From Hypericum androsaemum (Eukaryota; Streptophyta; Magnoliopsida; Malpighiales; Hypericaceae): a DNA stretch of 64,000 bases. A program made the translations under genes and the position numbers. Shown here piece by piece: positions 32,376-44,400 of the stretch. The notes under the pieces were generated by a model. That model was given only the letters and a program-made list of their open reading frames with translations, was not told the origin of the DNA and searched no databases. The stretch covers positions 3,738,516-3,802,515 of the forward strand of contig OZ023190.1 in NCBI GenBank assembly GCA_963995505.1, read 5' to 3'. Within the stretch, counting starts at the first letter, position 1; each line of letters begins with the position of its first letter.

Positions 32376-33092
32376 AAATACTCACCTTCTCTTGCATTCA
32401 TGAAAAAATCACATGTTACCCTACTCCACTCTTGCAACGAGCTTATGCTCTGTTCCACCTCTCTGGATGATTTCTATGCATGCAACCCGACCACCAAGAA
32501 GTTCTCATCTATTCCACCTCCTCCTTTGGCGGATCCTGATTCTCTCTATGATTTTGGTATCAACCTCATTTTTTATGGTCTCCGCATTTCAAAGTTTTAT
32601 ATTTTACTCATCTGTATTCCTCGAATTCTCAATCATGGTGTCGGGAATAGATACACATGACTACGTCGATGGCAACGAGGATGAATAGATCTGTAGCTAC
32701 ACCATTCTTGTTGCCGTTGGAGGACAGGAGGATGACGATGCCAACGACATGCGGCTGCTCATGAAGTTGCTATACAATATTCATGAAACGGATGTTATAT
32801 TGTACAGTATCAAGGACAAGACTACAACAAAATTGTTGCTCTTAGGATTTGAAGATGAGGCTCAACCATATATTAAGAGTCTGAGTCCAATATTTTAAAC
32901 AAATTGTATGTTTCAACTTATTGCTAAATTTCATTTTGGTCCATCCATGCCACTGCCACATGTGGTCTTTAATATGGTCATCTTCTAAGTGTTTCTGTGT
33001 TGCCGATATGCTCCGTTTTGTTTTTTTACCGCTTGGATCAAGTCATAAACACCGGAGTTGCTACATTTAACACTCACAGTTTTGCTTACAGA

Positions 33093-33677
33093 GTTATCTG
33101 TATTATTCGTGGACGTCCCTTGAAACTCCTGAAGAAGCATTTTTTTTTCCCTTACGCTCTCAAGAATGGCGTCTTCTAAAATGGCTCCCTTTGCTGGCTT
33201 TGTGGGGATCATTGGAACTTGATCCACTTTGATGTTGTCAAACAACAGTTCAACACCATTACCATGGAAGTCTACAGTGCTATCAGATTTAGCAGTTATA
33301 CCGAGAATTCCACCTACCTCGGGCAATGCAATGGGAAACTCTACCTTGTGGAATTACAAGGAGGAGGAACATATCTTTCCATGTTAGATTTGGTTGTTTA
33401 TGAAACGAGTAAGGATTGCTCGGAATGGCTTCTTCAGTACAACGTTGATCTTACCTGGGGGCTCGGCAGTAGGATTATTTCATCCCCCGACAGATTCCGT
33501 TGTGTTGTTGGGGGATATGACGATGAAGATGACGACGTTTTGCAACTGCTCGTAAGGTTGAAATACCGTGGGAAAACTTTGTACGGTATCATGGAAAAGA
33601 CTGCATCAACGATGCTCTTCGTGAATTCCTCCGACATGGCTCATCCGTATATAGAGACCTTGAGTCCAGTAGTTTGA
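33093..33677 (+). pseudogene. F-box C-terminal half
   Basis: Begins at LYYSWTSLETPEEAF-like sequence. TGC of GVFCNG has become TAA (GTCTTCTAAAATGGC). It is then open from IHFDVVKQQFNTITMEVYSA through VVYETSKDCSEWLLQYNVDL to YIETLSPVV (TGA 33675-33677). No F-box. 32899-33092 is the shared 3' block of gene 9. Confidence 0.83.
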
Positions 33678-33969
33678 CCAAATTGTGTACTTTAACTTAT
33701 TTCCAAAATTTCAATTTCATCCATCCACTCAAGTGCCTCATGTAGTCTTTTAATTTTGTCCTAATCGATGTGATTACTGTGTTAGGAGTCTCTCTAAGGA
33801 AGCAATTGGCGGTGGTTCAGGAACCTTGGCTTGTTTTTATGAGAAAGAAGAATGTTAAGTTGGAATCTCTTGTATGGTTTTTTTTTTCTTGCAAGGAATC
33901 TCTTTGCGTAGCATTTGGGATTTGGGAATTCACGTTTTTATCATTTGCGAAATTGTTTTGGTATATTTC

Positions 33970-34073
33970 CCGAAGACTTTTACCGCCTAATCTACGTCCT
34001 GTACCTGCGCCTTTTCTTGAATTCCTGGAGAACCAATGAGTTACAATAATCCAATCGTGCAATGGGCTTATGC
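33970..34073 (+). pseudogene. F-box fragment of the divergent subclade
   Basis: TCTACGTCCTGTACCTGCGC then CTTTTCTTGAATTCCTGGAG (RPVPAPFLEFLEN) and CAATCGTGCAATGGGCTTAT. This matches the gene 6 / gene 15 type, not the main type. It is cut by LINE sequence at about 34074. 33678-33969 is 3' flank without features. Confidence 0.7.
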
Positions 34074-34280
34074 ATGGGATGTGAATGTGGAATATATCCT
34101 TGACGCAATACGAGCAGCTACAAGTGGTGAGTATCTTAAGGGATTTTCTTTTTTTACCGATCCATGAATTCTCTCTCATGGAATTTAAGAGGTGCTAATT
34201 CCTTCAAAAAAGGGCCTCCGTAAGGAAAATGGTCAGAAACATGGAAATTGGTTTTTTGTCACTAAGAATCGAATATGAAG

Positions 34281-34442
34281 TCAAATGGGTTTGATGCTGT
34301 ACTACTTTCACTTCAGTGGTCTTCTCTGCGCATGGTTTTTGGATGCCGCTCGTTGGAGCTTTTTAGGGGTTAGATTATTTTGTAATTATTAACAGTTTCA
34401 TCTTTCCTTTTATTATTTATAAAGAATTTTACCTATAAAAAA
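34281..34442 (+). mobile_element. Short LINE tail nested in LINE
   Basis: The 17-bp direct repeat AAGAATCGAATATGAAG flanks it (34264-34280 and 34443-34459). The insert ends ATAAAGAATTTTACCTAT then a run of A. Removing it restores the endonuclease sequence, so it is a later insertion. Confidence 0.85.
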
Positions 34443-34911
34443 AAGAATCGAATATGAAGAAACCTGATTTGAAGTATTCAAGGAGTATTTGGAGACATGA
34501 GGATTTTAAGTGGGAGTATATTCCAGTCGTGGCGTGTGCAAGAGGATTGATATCTATTTGGAGTAAAAGTTTTTTTTTACTTGTGAAGAAGTTCAAAAGA
34601 GTCAAGGGTGGATGGCCATAGCTGGTACTCTAATGGATTTGGATAAGAAATGTCGTATCATTTCGGTCTATGGGCCTCAATCTCGGGTAATTTTCCGGAG
34701 TGGTGTTAAAATTTTCGACAAATCTCAGAATGGGGTTGTCAGAAATTTTTTTCCCTGTCTGGGGTTGTGCTAAAAACCGCACAAAATAATGCAGTTTTAT
34801 TTGCAAGAAACCGCACTATTTTGTGCGGTTTTAGTTGGAGCCGAGGTGAGCCATTTTTAGTTGGAGCCGAGGAGCAAATGGCCAACTAATAAAAGATCTA
34901 ATAAAAATATA

Positions 34912-34985
34912 GTCATGCCAAGATTCGAACTCAAGACCTCCCGCTTGTTAAATCGATGCTCTAACCAACTAAGCTATGAAAACTC
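34912..34985 (-). other. tRNA-like sequence in left arm
   Basis: The minus strand reads TAGCTTAGTTGGTTAGAGC (box A) and, about 20 bp on, GAGTTCGAATCTTGG (box B-like). A T-arm is plausible, but the anticodon stem does not pair, so it is not a working tRNA. It faces outward. Confidence 0.6.
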
Positions 34986-36094
34986 ATTGACTATACATTT
35001 AAAATAAATTATATAATATATAATATTCCGCTATGCATTTATACTTTACAAAATGACATTAACAAATACTAACCAACCTTCCACGCCAAAAAAACTAATT
35101 AACTAAATATAATTTCAAGTAAATTCTCTACTTATTTGATTAATAATATTAATTTTAATTTATTAATTGATTATTATAACTAATATTATTAAACAAGAAT
35201 AAATTAAATTATCTACTTACTTGATTAATAAGATTAATTGTAATTTATTAATTGATTATTAAAATTAATATTATTAATCAGTTTGTAATTTATTAATTTA
35301 TTATTAAAATTAATATTATTAATCAAGAATAAATTAAATTATCTACTTACTTGATTAATAATATTAATATTAATTTGTTAATTAATTATTACAATTAATA
35401 TTATTAATTTATTATACTTGATTAATAATATTAATTGATTATTACAATTAATATTATTAATCAAGAATAAATTAAATTCTCTACTTACTTTATTTTGTTA
35501 ATTTATTAATAATATTCATTGTAATTTATTAATTGATTATTACAATTAATATTATTAATCAAGAATAAATTAACAAAATTAAAAAAATAAAGTAAGTAGA
35601 GAATTTAATTTATTCTTGATTAATAATATTAATTGTAATAATCAATTAATATTATTAATCAAGTATAATAAATTAATAATATTAATTGTAATAATTAATT
35701 AAAAAATTAATATTAATATTATTAATCAAGTAAGTAGATAATTTAATTTATTCTTGATTAATAATATTAATTTTAATAATTAATTAATAAATTACAACCT
35801 GATTAATAATATTAATTGTAATAATCAATTAATAAATTACAATTAATCTTATTAATCAAGTAAGTAGATAATTTAATTTATTCTTGATTAATAATATTAA
35901 TTATAATAATCAATTAATAAATTAAAATTAATATTATTAATCAAGTAAGTAGAGAATTTACTTGAAATTATATTTAGTTAATTAGTTTTTTTGGCGTGGA
36001 AGGTTGGTTAGTATTTGTTAATGTCATTTTGTAAAGTATAAATGCATAGCGGAATATTATATATTATATAATTTATTTTAAAGGTATAGTCAAT

Positions 36095-36170
36095 GAGTTC
36101 TCATAACTTAGTTAGTTAGAGCATCGATTTAACAAGCGGGAGGTCTTGAGTTCGAATCATGGCATGACTA
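36095..36170 (+). other. tRNA-like sequence in right arm
   Basis: Mirror copy: TAACTTAGTTAGTTAGAGC and GAGTTCGAATCATGGC. Box A has G-to-A changes compared with the left arm. It also faces outward. Confidence 0.58.
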
Positions 36171-36530
36171 TATTTTTATTGGATCTTTTATTAGTTGGCT
36201 CTTTTATTAGTCGGCTCCAACTAAAAATGGCTCACCTCGGCTCCCACTAAAACCGCACAAAATAGTGCGGTTTCTTGATAAAGCCGCACTATTTTGTGTG
36301 GTTTCTTGCAAATAAAACCGCATTATTTTGTGCGGTTTTTAGCACAACCCCAGACAGGGAAAATTTTTTTTGACAACCCCATTCTGGGATTTGTCCGAAA
36401 TTTTAACACCACTCCGGAAAATTACCCCTCAATCTCTTGATGGCCAGGGTCTTGTCTTGGAAGATATCCTGGCTTTCTAAAGCTCCAAAATAGATCACAT
36501 GTTTGTGTTGATGGGAGATTCAAAGCAAAA

Positions 36531-36768
36531 TGTGAATCCTTATTTAATTACACCAAAAGCTAACGGAACCATATAAGTAACATAATCTTTTATCAAAGAT
36601 AACCATTTCTTTCTCAACTTGCTAACACGACTTTCTGATTTAAATGGCACTATTTGATTACGTTAAAGCAAGAATTATGGATCTCAAGATTTTTTTATAG
36701 TATTAAAGGCACTCACGATTTTTTTTTGAGATAATAATTCATCTATTTATAAATGCGACAACTGGTTG
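36531..36768. other. Unassigned spacer
   Basis: AT-rich; no feature seen between the LINE remnant and the next F-box fragment. Confidence 0.3.
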
Positions 36769-37001
36769 GTGAATCCAAGCCATTGCTCATTCTTATTTCG
36801 AGCTCTCACTTCTCTCGCACCCATAGCAGCAGGAACTTTCGTTCCCTTTCGGTTTCAGGCTTCCTTTTCCGTGTCTCAAACGGCTATGGTTTCGTTGGAG
36901 TTGATGGTGCACGTTTGGAATTTGCTCGTTCTCTTGCATTCATGGAAAAAGCATATGTTACAATAATCCAATCTTGCAACGGTATTGTGCTCTGTTCTTC
37001 G
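36769..37001 (+). pseudogene. F-box internal fragment
   Basis: From KPLLILISSSHFSRTHSSRN to TIIQSCNGIVLCSS; the F-box core and the C-terminal two thirds are missing. It is cut by a LINE tail. Confidence 0.82.
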
Positions 37002-37153
37002 ATTTATAGTTCTTTTTGTCTACTTTTGGTTCCTTTTGATTATTTAGGTGTACTGGTTTTCTTGTGACTGTGATTTTGTAATTGCTCCCTGTGCAATTAC
37101 TTCTGTTTGTAATTTCTTCAAGGAGTAATAAAGTATATATTTTAACTTCAAAA
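37002..37153 (+). mobile_element. LINE 3' tail
   Basis: TGTGATTTTGTAATTGCTCC, TTCAAGGAGTAATAAAGTAT, then a run of A; resembles the complement of 16818-17087. I could not find a clear target duplication. Confidence 0.55.
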
Positions 37154-38488
37154 AAATTGCGAAGAAATTGGGTCATACATATTTTAGAACTTGATTCTTT
37201 TGCCGGATGATTAGTAATCGAGATTTTGCAACTAAAAAAATCTCAAAAGCAGAATTATTAAATTCACTAACCGGTAGGTCTGCAACTAAACGAGAATAGG
37301 CAGCCATTAAAACGTGGGAATGTAAACGACCAGCTAACGTAGAAGCTCGAGGAATGGCCAGTTAACTGTCACTCTTTCCTTCAATTTGCCTTCCAATAGT
37401 CGTATTCATCTTCTGGCACAGAATCCCGCGATTTCAGACAATCAACGTGGGAGAATGGGAAGAGCCGGGGAATTAAATATTATGGGAAACAACAGCAGTC
37501 ATCAATGTAGAATACAAACAGATCATCCAAATCAAGTACGTGATCTACTTACCAAATTGGCCACCTCCCTTTATAATTAGCCTTTCATCAACCCAACTCG
37601 GGCCACGATTGGATCCAGAAAGACAAATTTTGGACCGTTTAGATCAAAGAGAAAATGGGTACTTTTCAGTGACAATGACGTAAATAATGGGTCAAAAAAG
37701 GACAAATCAATCAACCGAGAGCATCCATCCTCGGCTCCTATTCCACTACTTGGACCACATGGTCTTCTCTCCGGGGCGTCGTTTGGCGTCGACGCAGCGA
37801 ATATAGGAGGCGTACACTGGGGACGACCTTCGAACGATAACCGACACCGTCTTGGGTTAGTGGGGATTGGGAGGACAAGGTGTGGGACGATGAATGACAA
37901 GGACAGGCTGCTCTTCAGGGATGAACGACGATGTCTTGTGTTAGTGGGGATTGTGATGTTTTTGGAAAATTATAAACAAATTGGGGACTGTATAGGTAAT
38001 TTATCATATTAAATGTCAGCATTAAGTAAACGTGTCTGCCATGTCGGGTAAAAAATGGCAGCGTTTTAATCGCGTTTGGACGGGTAGCTAACCTGGACTT
38101 GCCCGGATAAAAATTGGTTAATCACGGAAATAGAATTACCAATTTAAAACCACAAAGTCTAAATGCAAAAAATGTGAAGTCACATAGTACTAAAATATAC
38201 TTTTTCCTTTGTCATATTTCATTTTCCCTTGCGGACGATTTAAAATTTTGATAAATTCGAATTCCAACTGATTAAAATCGAATACGGCTTCTTCTTCCGC
38301 TTAGTTGGCCTGGCTCAAGTGATAGATGAGTTGTTAATTTAAATTTAGGCCCCCGCGTAAGAAGCAGTTTTGCGGAGCCAAGGCACCCTCCACCATCATC
38401 ATCAACGCTAAATCAAAATTATTATTACGAGTTAGAAGAGGGAGGGAGGGAGTTTGTAAAGGGAAGGGAGGTGATCGGATCGGATCCG
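37154..38488 (+). other. Spacer, F-box leader relic and SCY1-like 5' region
   Basis: 37427-37600 is an F-box leader (CAATCAACGTGGGAGAATGG, GGGAAACAACAGC, CATCAACCCAACTC) with no gene behind it. 37601-37960 is moderately GC-rich, unassigned, and ends the F-box homology. 38160-38488 is probable promoter and 5' UTR of the next gene, with a GAGGGAGGGAGG purine stretch at about 38440. Confidence 0.45.
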
Positions 38489-41400
38489 ATGCACAAGTTC
38501 CTGAAAGGAGTGGTAGGGGGATCGGGCGCCGGAGTGAAGGATCTCCCTTACAACCTCGGCGACCCTTACCCTTCCGGCTGGGGTTCCTGGTCCCACCATC
38601 GCGGCACTTCCAAGGTTCCCTTGCCCTAATTCACTTCTTTATCTTGTCGTTTTCTTCGCTAACTGTACGTACAATCCAATCCATCGGTGGTTATTTAGCC
38701 AAGTGTGAAGATACATAATTGTACGTCAGGCAGTTTTTATTGTGCATGTCCTCGTCCTTGGGTAACCGCTTAGATGTTAGCCAAGTCGCGGCTGGATTTC
38801 GCTATTCGAGTTGGTTTTTTTTTTGTGTGGTCAGGATGATGGATCTGCAGTGTCTATATTTACACTCACTGGAAGTAGTGCTCAGGACGGCCATTTGGTT
38901 GCTGGCCGGAACGGTGTCAAGCGCCTTCGCACTGTAAACCCTAAATCCTCTTCTCCACTTAATTATTGATCTTTTCTATTCTTAATTCCGATGCTACAAT
39001 CACCGAGTGTTGGTTGTCGTCCCCTTTCCAGGTCAGGCACCCGAACATCCTCCGAGGTCGAGTCCTTTGCCACCAGGGTCACTATCTACATGGTCACCGA
39101 GCCTGTCATGCCCCTCTCCGAGAAGATCAAGGAACTTGGCTTGGAAGGCACCCAAAGGTACTATTTCTTCCTTACTCTTCGCCCCTGAATCCGAAAGTTT
39201 TCGTTTAACAATCAGCCAGCTTCTATTAAGTCAAGGAACTCACTCCTTACCTGTCTCATAACTGTTAGCACGAGCACAAGCTTGTTGCTTTTTGCATGTT
39301 AGCAGTTACTTGACTAACTAATCTTCATTTTTTGTACAATATGTTTCTAGGGATGAATATTATGCTTGGGGATTGAACCAGGTAGCAAAAGCTGTGAGCT
39401 TTCTCGATAATGATTGCAAACTCGTAAGGGCTTGCAGTTCCTACTAAAATACGAAATTCTTCAATTACCTTATCCTTTTCCCCAAATCCCCGTCACGCAC
39501 ACTCTCTCTCTCCGCATCTGATATCCTGTCTAATTTCCATTTCTTGTAGGTCCATGGTAATGTTTGCTTGGCTAGTGTTGTTGTCACACCGATGATGCTG
39601 GACTGGAAGCTTCATGCTTTTGATGTTCTATCCAAGTTTGATGGCAATAACCCAAATGCAATGGGACCGATGCTGGTAAGTTTTCTGATCCATTAACTAA
39701 TGATTGAGTCAAATTATTGATTAAATCCTTTTTTGGTGCATACGATATCCCGCTGGGCCAATTTGACTGCACGGGAGGGGACAACTCGTGATGTCAGAAC
39801 CCTAGCGCTTGACCCGCTAGAAAAATGCCTCATCGGCCATGGATTAAACTTTTTACCTTCTCCTATACTTGATTTTAGCATCTCTTATGGTAGTTGATAG
39901 TTGAATCAAACTTGTCATTTGCATTTTTTTTTTCTTGATATCATGGTACTTAGCCTCTTTTGGTATCAGCAATATGAATGGCTTGTCGGGGCACAATACA
40001 AATCAATGGAGTTTGCCTTTGAATTGTCCAGTAATATGTATATTGGCTTTAGATGTTGAATTTTTTTCTTTTCCACTACCCAAGGCTTGTTTTCCTGTTT
40101 AATGCCTGCTGTTGTTAATGTCTACTTGTCAACTTTTTGATGTGCTGGGGAACTGTGAAATACAGATACTTCAGTCTTTTTTGAGTTGACCCATCGTAAT
40201 GAAAAATAAAAAAAAATGATAGCCATGGCCGATATGTTCCATTGATTTTCTTCGTTCATTACCAAAATTTATGTCTGCTTACTTTTAAAACTCATGTAGC
40301 TTTATCTCCGGGCTTCTCCTGCTTGTGACTTATCCTTTATCCTTTATCTTCACTTCCTGTTTGTGCATTTTATAGCTATCTATATTAGGCTGGATGCCAT
40401 TTGGCTAAAAATAAAAATGTTAGGCTGGATGCCAGTCANNNNNNNNNNNNNNNNNNNNNNNNNNNNNNNNNNNNNNNNNNNNNNNNNNNNNNNNNNNNNN
40501 NNNNNNNNNNNNNNNNNNNNNNNNNNNNNNNNNNNNNNNNNNNNNNNNNNNNNNNNNNNNNNNNNNNNNNNNNNNNNNNNNNNNNNNNNNNNNNNNNNNN
40601 NNNNNNNNNNNNNNNNNNNNNNNNNNNNNNNNNNNNNNGTCTTATTTATGAACTCTTTTCTGGTATAAAGCTGGGGAGAACAGAGGACCTGCGCAACATG
40701 GCATCCATTTCGAAGGTCTGTTTTCTATCTTTTAGGGACCATCTGCTGGTTGGTCATTGGCTATCTGGAAATACTATCCTACAATTTAGAAGATAATGGT
40801 GACTAGTGATTTGCTGCTAATATTTATAAATCATAATGTTACACTGTTGAATATAAGGGTGACTTTCTGTTTGCTTTAAATGACCATTTCCTTTTAAACC
40901 ATTTTCTGCCATTCTACAGTCTTTGCTTCAAGATTATCAACGGCTTTTGAGTTCTATGCCTTCTCGCAGGCTGAACACTTCAAAGCTTCTTGAAAATAAT
41001 GGTGAGTTCATATTTTATGTTCTCTTGGTGCTTTTATTGTCTATTATTTTGCTCATTTAATTTACTGTGTACTCACAATTTTATTGTTTCCTGTTCATAA
41101 TTCTTGTATGCAATTTATACTGTGGTAGAATACTTCCAGAATAAATTGGTAGATACTATCCATTTCATAGAAATTCTTACCTTGAAAGATAGTGTTGAGA
41201 AGGATACATTCTTCCTCAAACTTCCAAATTTGGCAGAGCAGCTTCCTCGCCCGATAGTTTTGAAAAAAGTATGATGAGTAAGCGAGTGAGTTTTTGGAAG
41301 CATGGATTATTCTTTTTCCAATTGTCATTTAATTTTCTTCATGTTGTAGTTACTTCCAATGTTAGCTTCCGCACTTGAGTTTGGTTCTGGTGCTGCCCCC

Positions 41401-44400
41401 GCTCTGACTGCTTTTCTGAAAATGGGCGCCTGGCTTTCAACTGAAGAATTTACTATCAAGGTGATTTCCTTTAGACTTTTCATAGCCCTGTTTATATCTT
41501 GATGGTTAACACAGTTATTTCCTCTCTATTGCATCGTTTTAGTGTAATCAAATCATTTTTGTACCTTATTTCCTCTTTTTTAGATGATGCCGACAATAGT
41601 AAAACTTTTTTCTTCCAATGATCGTGCTATCCAAGTAAGTCTCCTTCAGCATATCGACCAATATGGAGAGTCATTATCAGCCAACATTGTTGACGAACAA
41701 GTAAGCAACCCATAGCAATTTCCTGATGGCTTTCTGTTGTGGTTGTTTCTTTTCATCTGACTATAGTTAAATGGTGGATTTCAAACTATTTTAGGTTTTT
41801 CCTCACGTTGCTACTGGGTTCTTTGATACATCTGCTTTTCTCCGCGAATTGACTCTGAAGTCCATGCTTATATTGGCTCCTAAGGTAAACTCATAATACT
41901 CTGTTTACAATCTTGGTTCCTTTTCCTTTTTTGAAGTGAATTGGTTATTGTCTTGGTTGTTCCTATACTTGATGCGACTTTCTAGCTTCATGTAGATCAA
42001 TCAGTACTTTATATTAGTTTTAAAACTCTTTTGTTCATCTGAAAGATTCTTAGAGCTTGGATTTAAGCGGTTTTCTAACTTCCCTTTTTTGGGTGTAACC
42101 TTTTAACCTCCCTCGCAGCTGTCGGAACGTACTATTTCTGGCTCTCTGTTGAAGTATCTTTCCAAGTTACAGGTATTGTGTCCTTGCTTGCTAGTAAAAG
42201 AAATGTGCTTGTTGTTTACTCAAGTCGATCTTTTTTTTCCTTCTCTTAAATTTTCGTAGACTACCGCTTTTGACACTGCTTGATCTATGTTGTGATGTCA
42301 CATGACTTCGACATTTTTGTTCATGGATAACAACTCATGTGTTGGCTTCTCACAGGTTGACGAAGAGCCTGCTATTAGGACGAACACTACCATTCTTCTT
42401 GGGAATATTGCAAGCTTCCTTAATGAAGGGGTTAGTCTTAGAATTTTTCACGTTTTTAAGCTTCAAATCAGCTAGTTAAATCGTATTTAGGATCTGTTTA
42501 TATCCTGCAATGTTCTGGATTTGGGTTTGGAATTCTCTGAATTAAATATTATGTGCCTGAAATGCTCTGCAGATGAGGAAAAGAGTCTTGATCGAAGCTT
42601 TTACAGCCCGTGCATTAAGTGATACTTTTTCTCCTGCCAGAGGAGCAGGTAAAACTGCTTTTTGAAAATACCGATTTGTCCGGTATGCTGATTAAGAATA
42701 ATGTGGCAGGAGTGATGGCTTTATGTGCTACAAGTGCTTACTATGATGTCAATGAGATTGCAACTCGGGTACTTCCAAATGTTGTTGTGCTTACAATCGA
42801 TCCTGACAGGTGAAATATTTTGTACGGTACAAGTTCTTAGGTTTCCCCCCAAAATGCACTCTCTGGAATTCTTTCTATTTTCTCTGTACAGTGATGTTCG
42901 GTCCAAAGCGTTTAAAGCTGTTGACAAGTTTCTTGAAATACTGAAGCAGAACAATGACAAGGTGAGATCCAGTCACCTTGCTACTTTTTCAATGCTGGCT
43001 GCAGTAGTTTCTTGCATGTGGTTACTTGTACTTCGATGCTCAGCTTTTAGAGTTCATTCTACAGTCGATTTGTTTGGGGTGAAAATGTGCCTTCGCTAAA
43101 TTGATGCCTTTCCATCTTGATTGATTTTAGACAAATGCTGGTGAGGCCGATGCCGCTTCTAGTACAGGGATTCCGTCAATGCAAGGAAATTCTGGGTTAC
43201 TTGAGTGAGTATGCTTTGGGGGCTTATAAATTATGGTTTTCTGTCTCCTGGTTTAGTTGAAGCGAGGTATTAGCAGTAATGCACATTTGACATACTCAAG
43301 AACCGTCACTTGTCCAATGAGCCGATTTCATTTCTGCCAGCCGGATTTAGAGATTACTTAAATTTTGTATCAAGTCTCTGTGCCCTTTCACCTAGTATTT
43401 TCTGATATGCATTGTCCAAGAATAATTTAATAAATCCATCCTTCTGCTTTTTAATAATTTAATAAAACTTGTGGGCTACAAACTGATTATGATTGGTAGC
43501 CCAAAACTTTGCTAGCAATGTGATAACTCTTTCTTGTGGCACGGTAGTTAGGTTCCACTTCAGTTTTGGCTTCTTTTGTAGAAAACGTAGAGCCAGAAAA
43601 TCATTCTTAGGGTTCTTTTCCTGGATTTATTTTATGATTTTTTTCTTGTCTATAATCTTTTTGCTTGCAGGTGGGCAATGAGTTCTTTGACTCACAAAGG
43701 TAAACCTTCCGAACAATTTCAGCTTACTCTTGTGGACGCCGGACCACCTCGTGCCTCCACGATCTCTGACACCAGCTCAGGTATGCTAAGGACAGAAAAG
43801 TGTTACCATTTTCCATTTCCCCCCAGCTTACCACGCCCTGACTAATTGTTTCATGTTCCGAGTCTTGATCTTCGAGGATACTTTTTTATTTATGAAAACA
43901 AAAAGATGCGGGGCGTTTGATTTATGTGTCAATTGCAGTGGTGGACACTCCAAGTACAGCACCTGCCCGTGTTAATTCAATCTCAGACTTTGCTGATCAC
44001 CTAGCTGCTCCATCCCCTACATCAACAGATGGAAGGGGGGAAATTGAAAATGGTATTCATGAAGAGAAAGAGAGTGGAAAAGATGGATGGGATGACATTG
44101 AACCCTTGGAAGAGCCAAAGCCCGCCCCAGCTCTTGCAAACATCCAAGCAGCTCAGAAGCGGCCGGTCTCCCAACCTAAACCACAAGGTATTGCATAGCG
44201 CAAGCTACATTGTCAGTTCCTGTCTTAGAACTGTACAATTTTCCGGTAATTTCAGTAAGTTAGCTCATATTAGTTACTTGAATGTAAATGCAGGCCACAT
44301 GCTAATAATCTCATTAATACTTGGTATGGTTAACTGCTACCAAATGCCAACAACCCTATCACCGATTTTCACTTGAGAAAAGCTCGTCTTATTTGGAGAT

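Larger units (their letters stand above)
31318..32898 (+). pseudogene. F-box gene 9, split by a solo LTR and internally deleted
   Basis: Starts MNQDQVSQILLTSAEKIAGN with an intact F-box (KDLLSEILPRLPVRSLIRF). The frame is cut at 31593 by an LTR insertion and resumes at 32381 with PSLAFMKKSHVTLLHS. After IFYGLRISKFYILL it jumps to SSNSQSW, skips to the DTHDYVDGNEDE region, has TAG at GATGAATAGATC, and continues to near YIKSLSPIF (TAA 32896-32898). The middle third (GVLCNGSLYWL to VKYMV) is gone. Confidence 0.88.
34685..36427. mobile_element. 1.74-kb full-length inverted-repeat element, 9-bp target duplication
   Basis: Both halves are inverted copies: the left end GGGTAATTTTCCGGAGTGGT is mirrored by the right end ...CCACTCCGGAAAATTACCC, and the match runs on for about 870 bp per arm. 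The 9-bp duplication CTCAATCTC (34676-34684, 36428-36436) places it with Mutator-like long-TIR elements; the LINE frame closes if it is removed. The outer arms carry repeated ACCGCACTATTTTGTGCGGT palindromes and a tRNA-like segment. The centre (about 35000-36070) is almost pure AT with TTAATTGATTATTACAATTA units. There is no transposase. The arms differ by few substitutions, suggesting recent origin. Confidence 0.85.
34074..36530 (+). mobile_element. LINE ORF2 endonuclease fragment, split by two insertions
   Basis: MNSLSWNLRGANSFKKGLRK (34163 on) is the start of a plant LINE AP-endonuclease. It continues as DLKYSRSIWRHEDFKWEYIP, RGLISIW and AGTLMDLDKKCRIISVYGPQ. The frame is interrupted at 34281-34442 (LINE tail) and 34685-36427 (inverted-repeat element). 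It resumes as SLDGQGLVLEDILAF and MGDSKQN, near the GGDFN motif. Stops are present and no reverse transcriptase follows. The right end is uncertain. Confidence 0.78.

Noticed and set aside
34912..34985. Functional tRNA gene
   Set aside because: Box A and a T-loop are visible, but the anticodon stem does not pair and the sequence is part of a transposon arm, mirrored at 36095-36170.
38719..39261. Several small frames in the SCY1-like 5' region
   Set aside because: They are fragments of exons 2 and 3 read through introns. The spliced model explains them.
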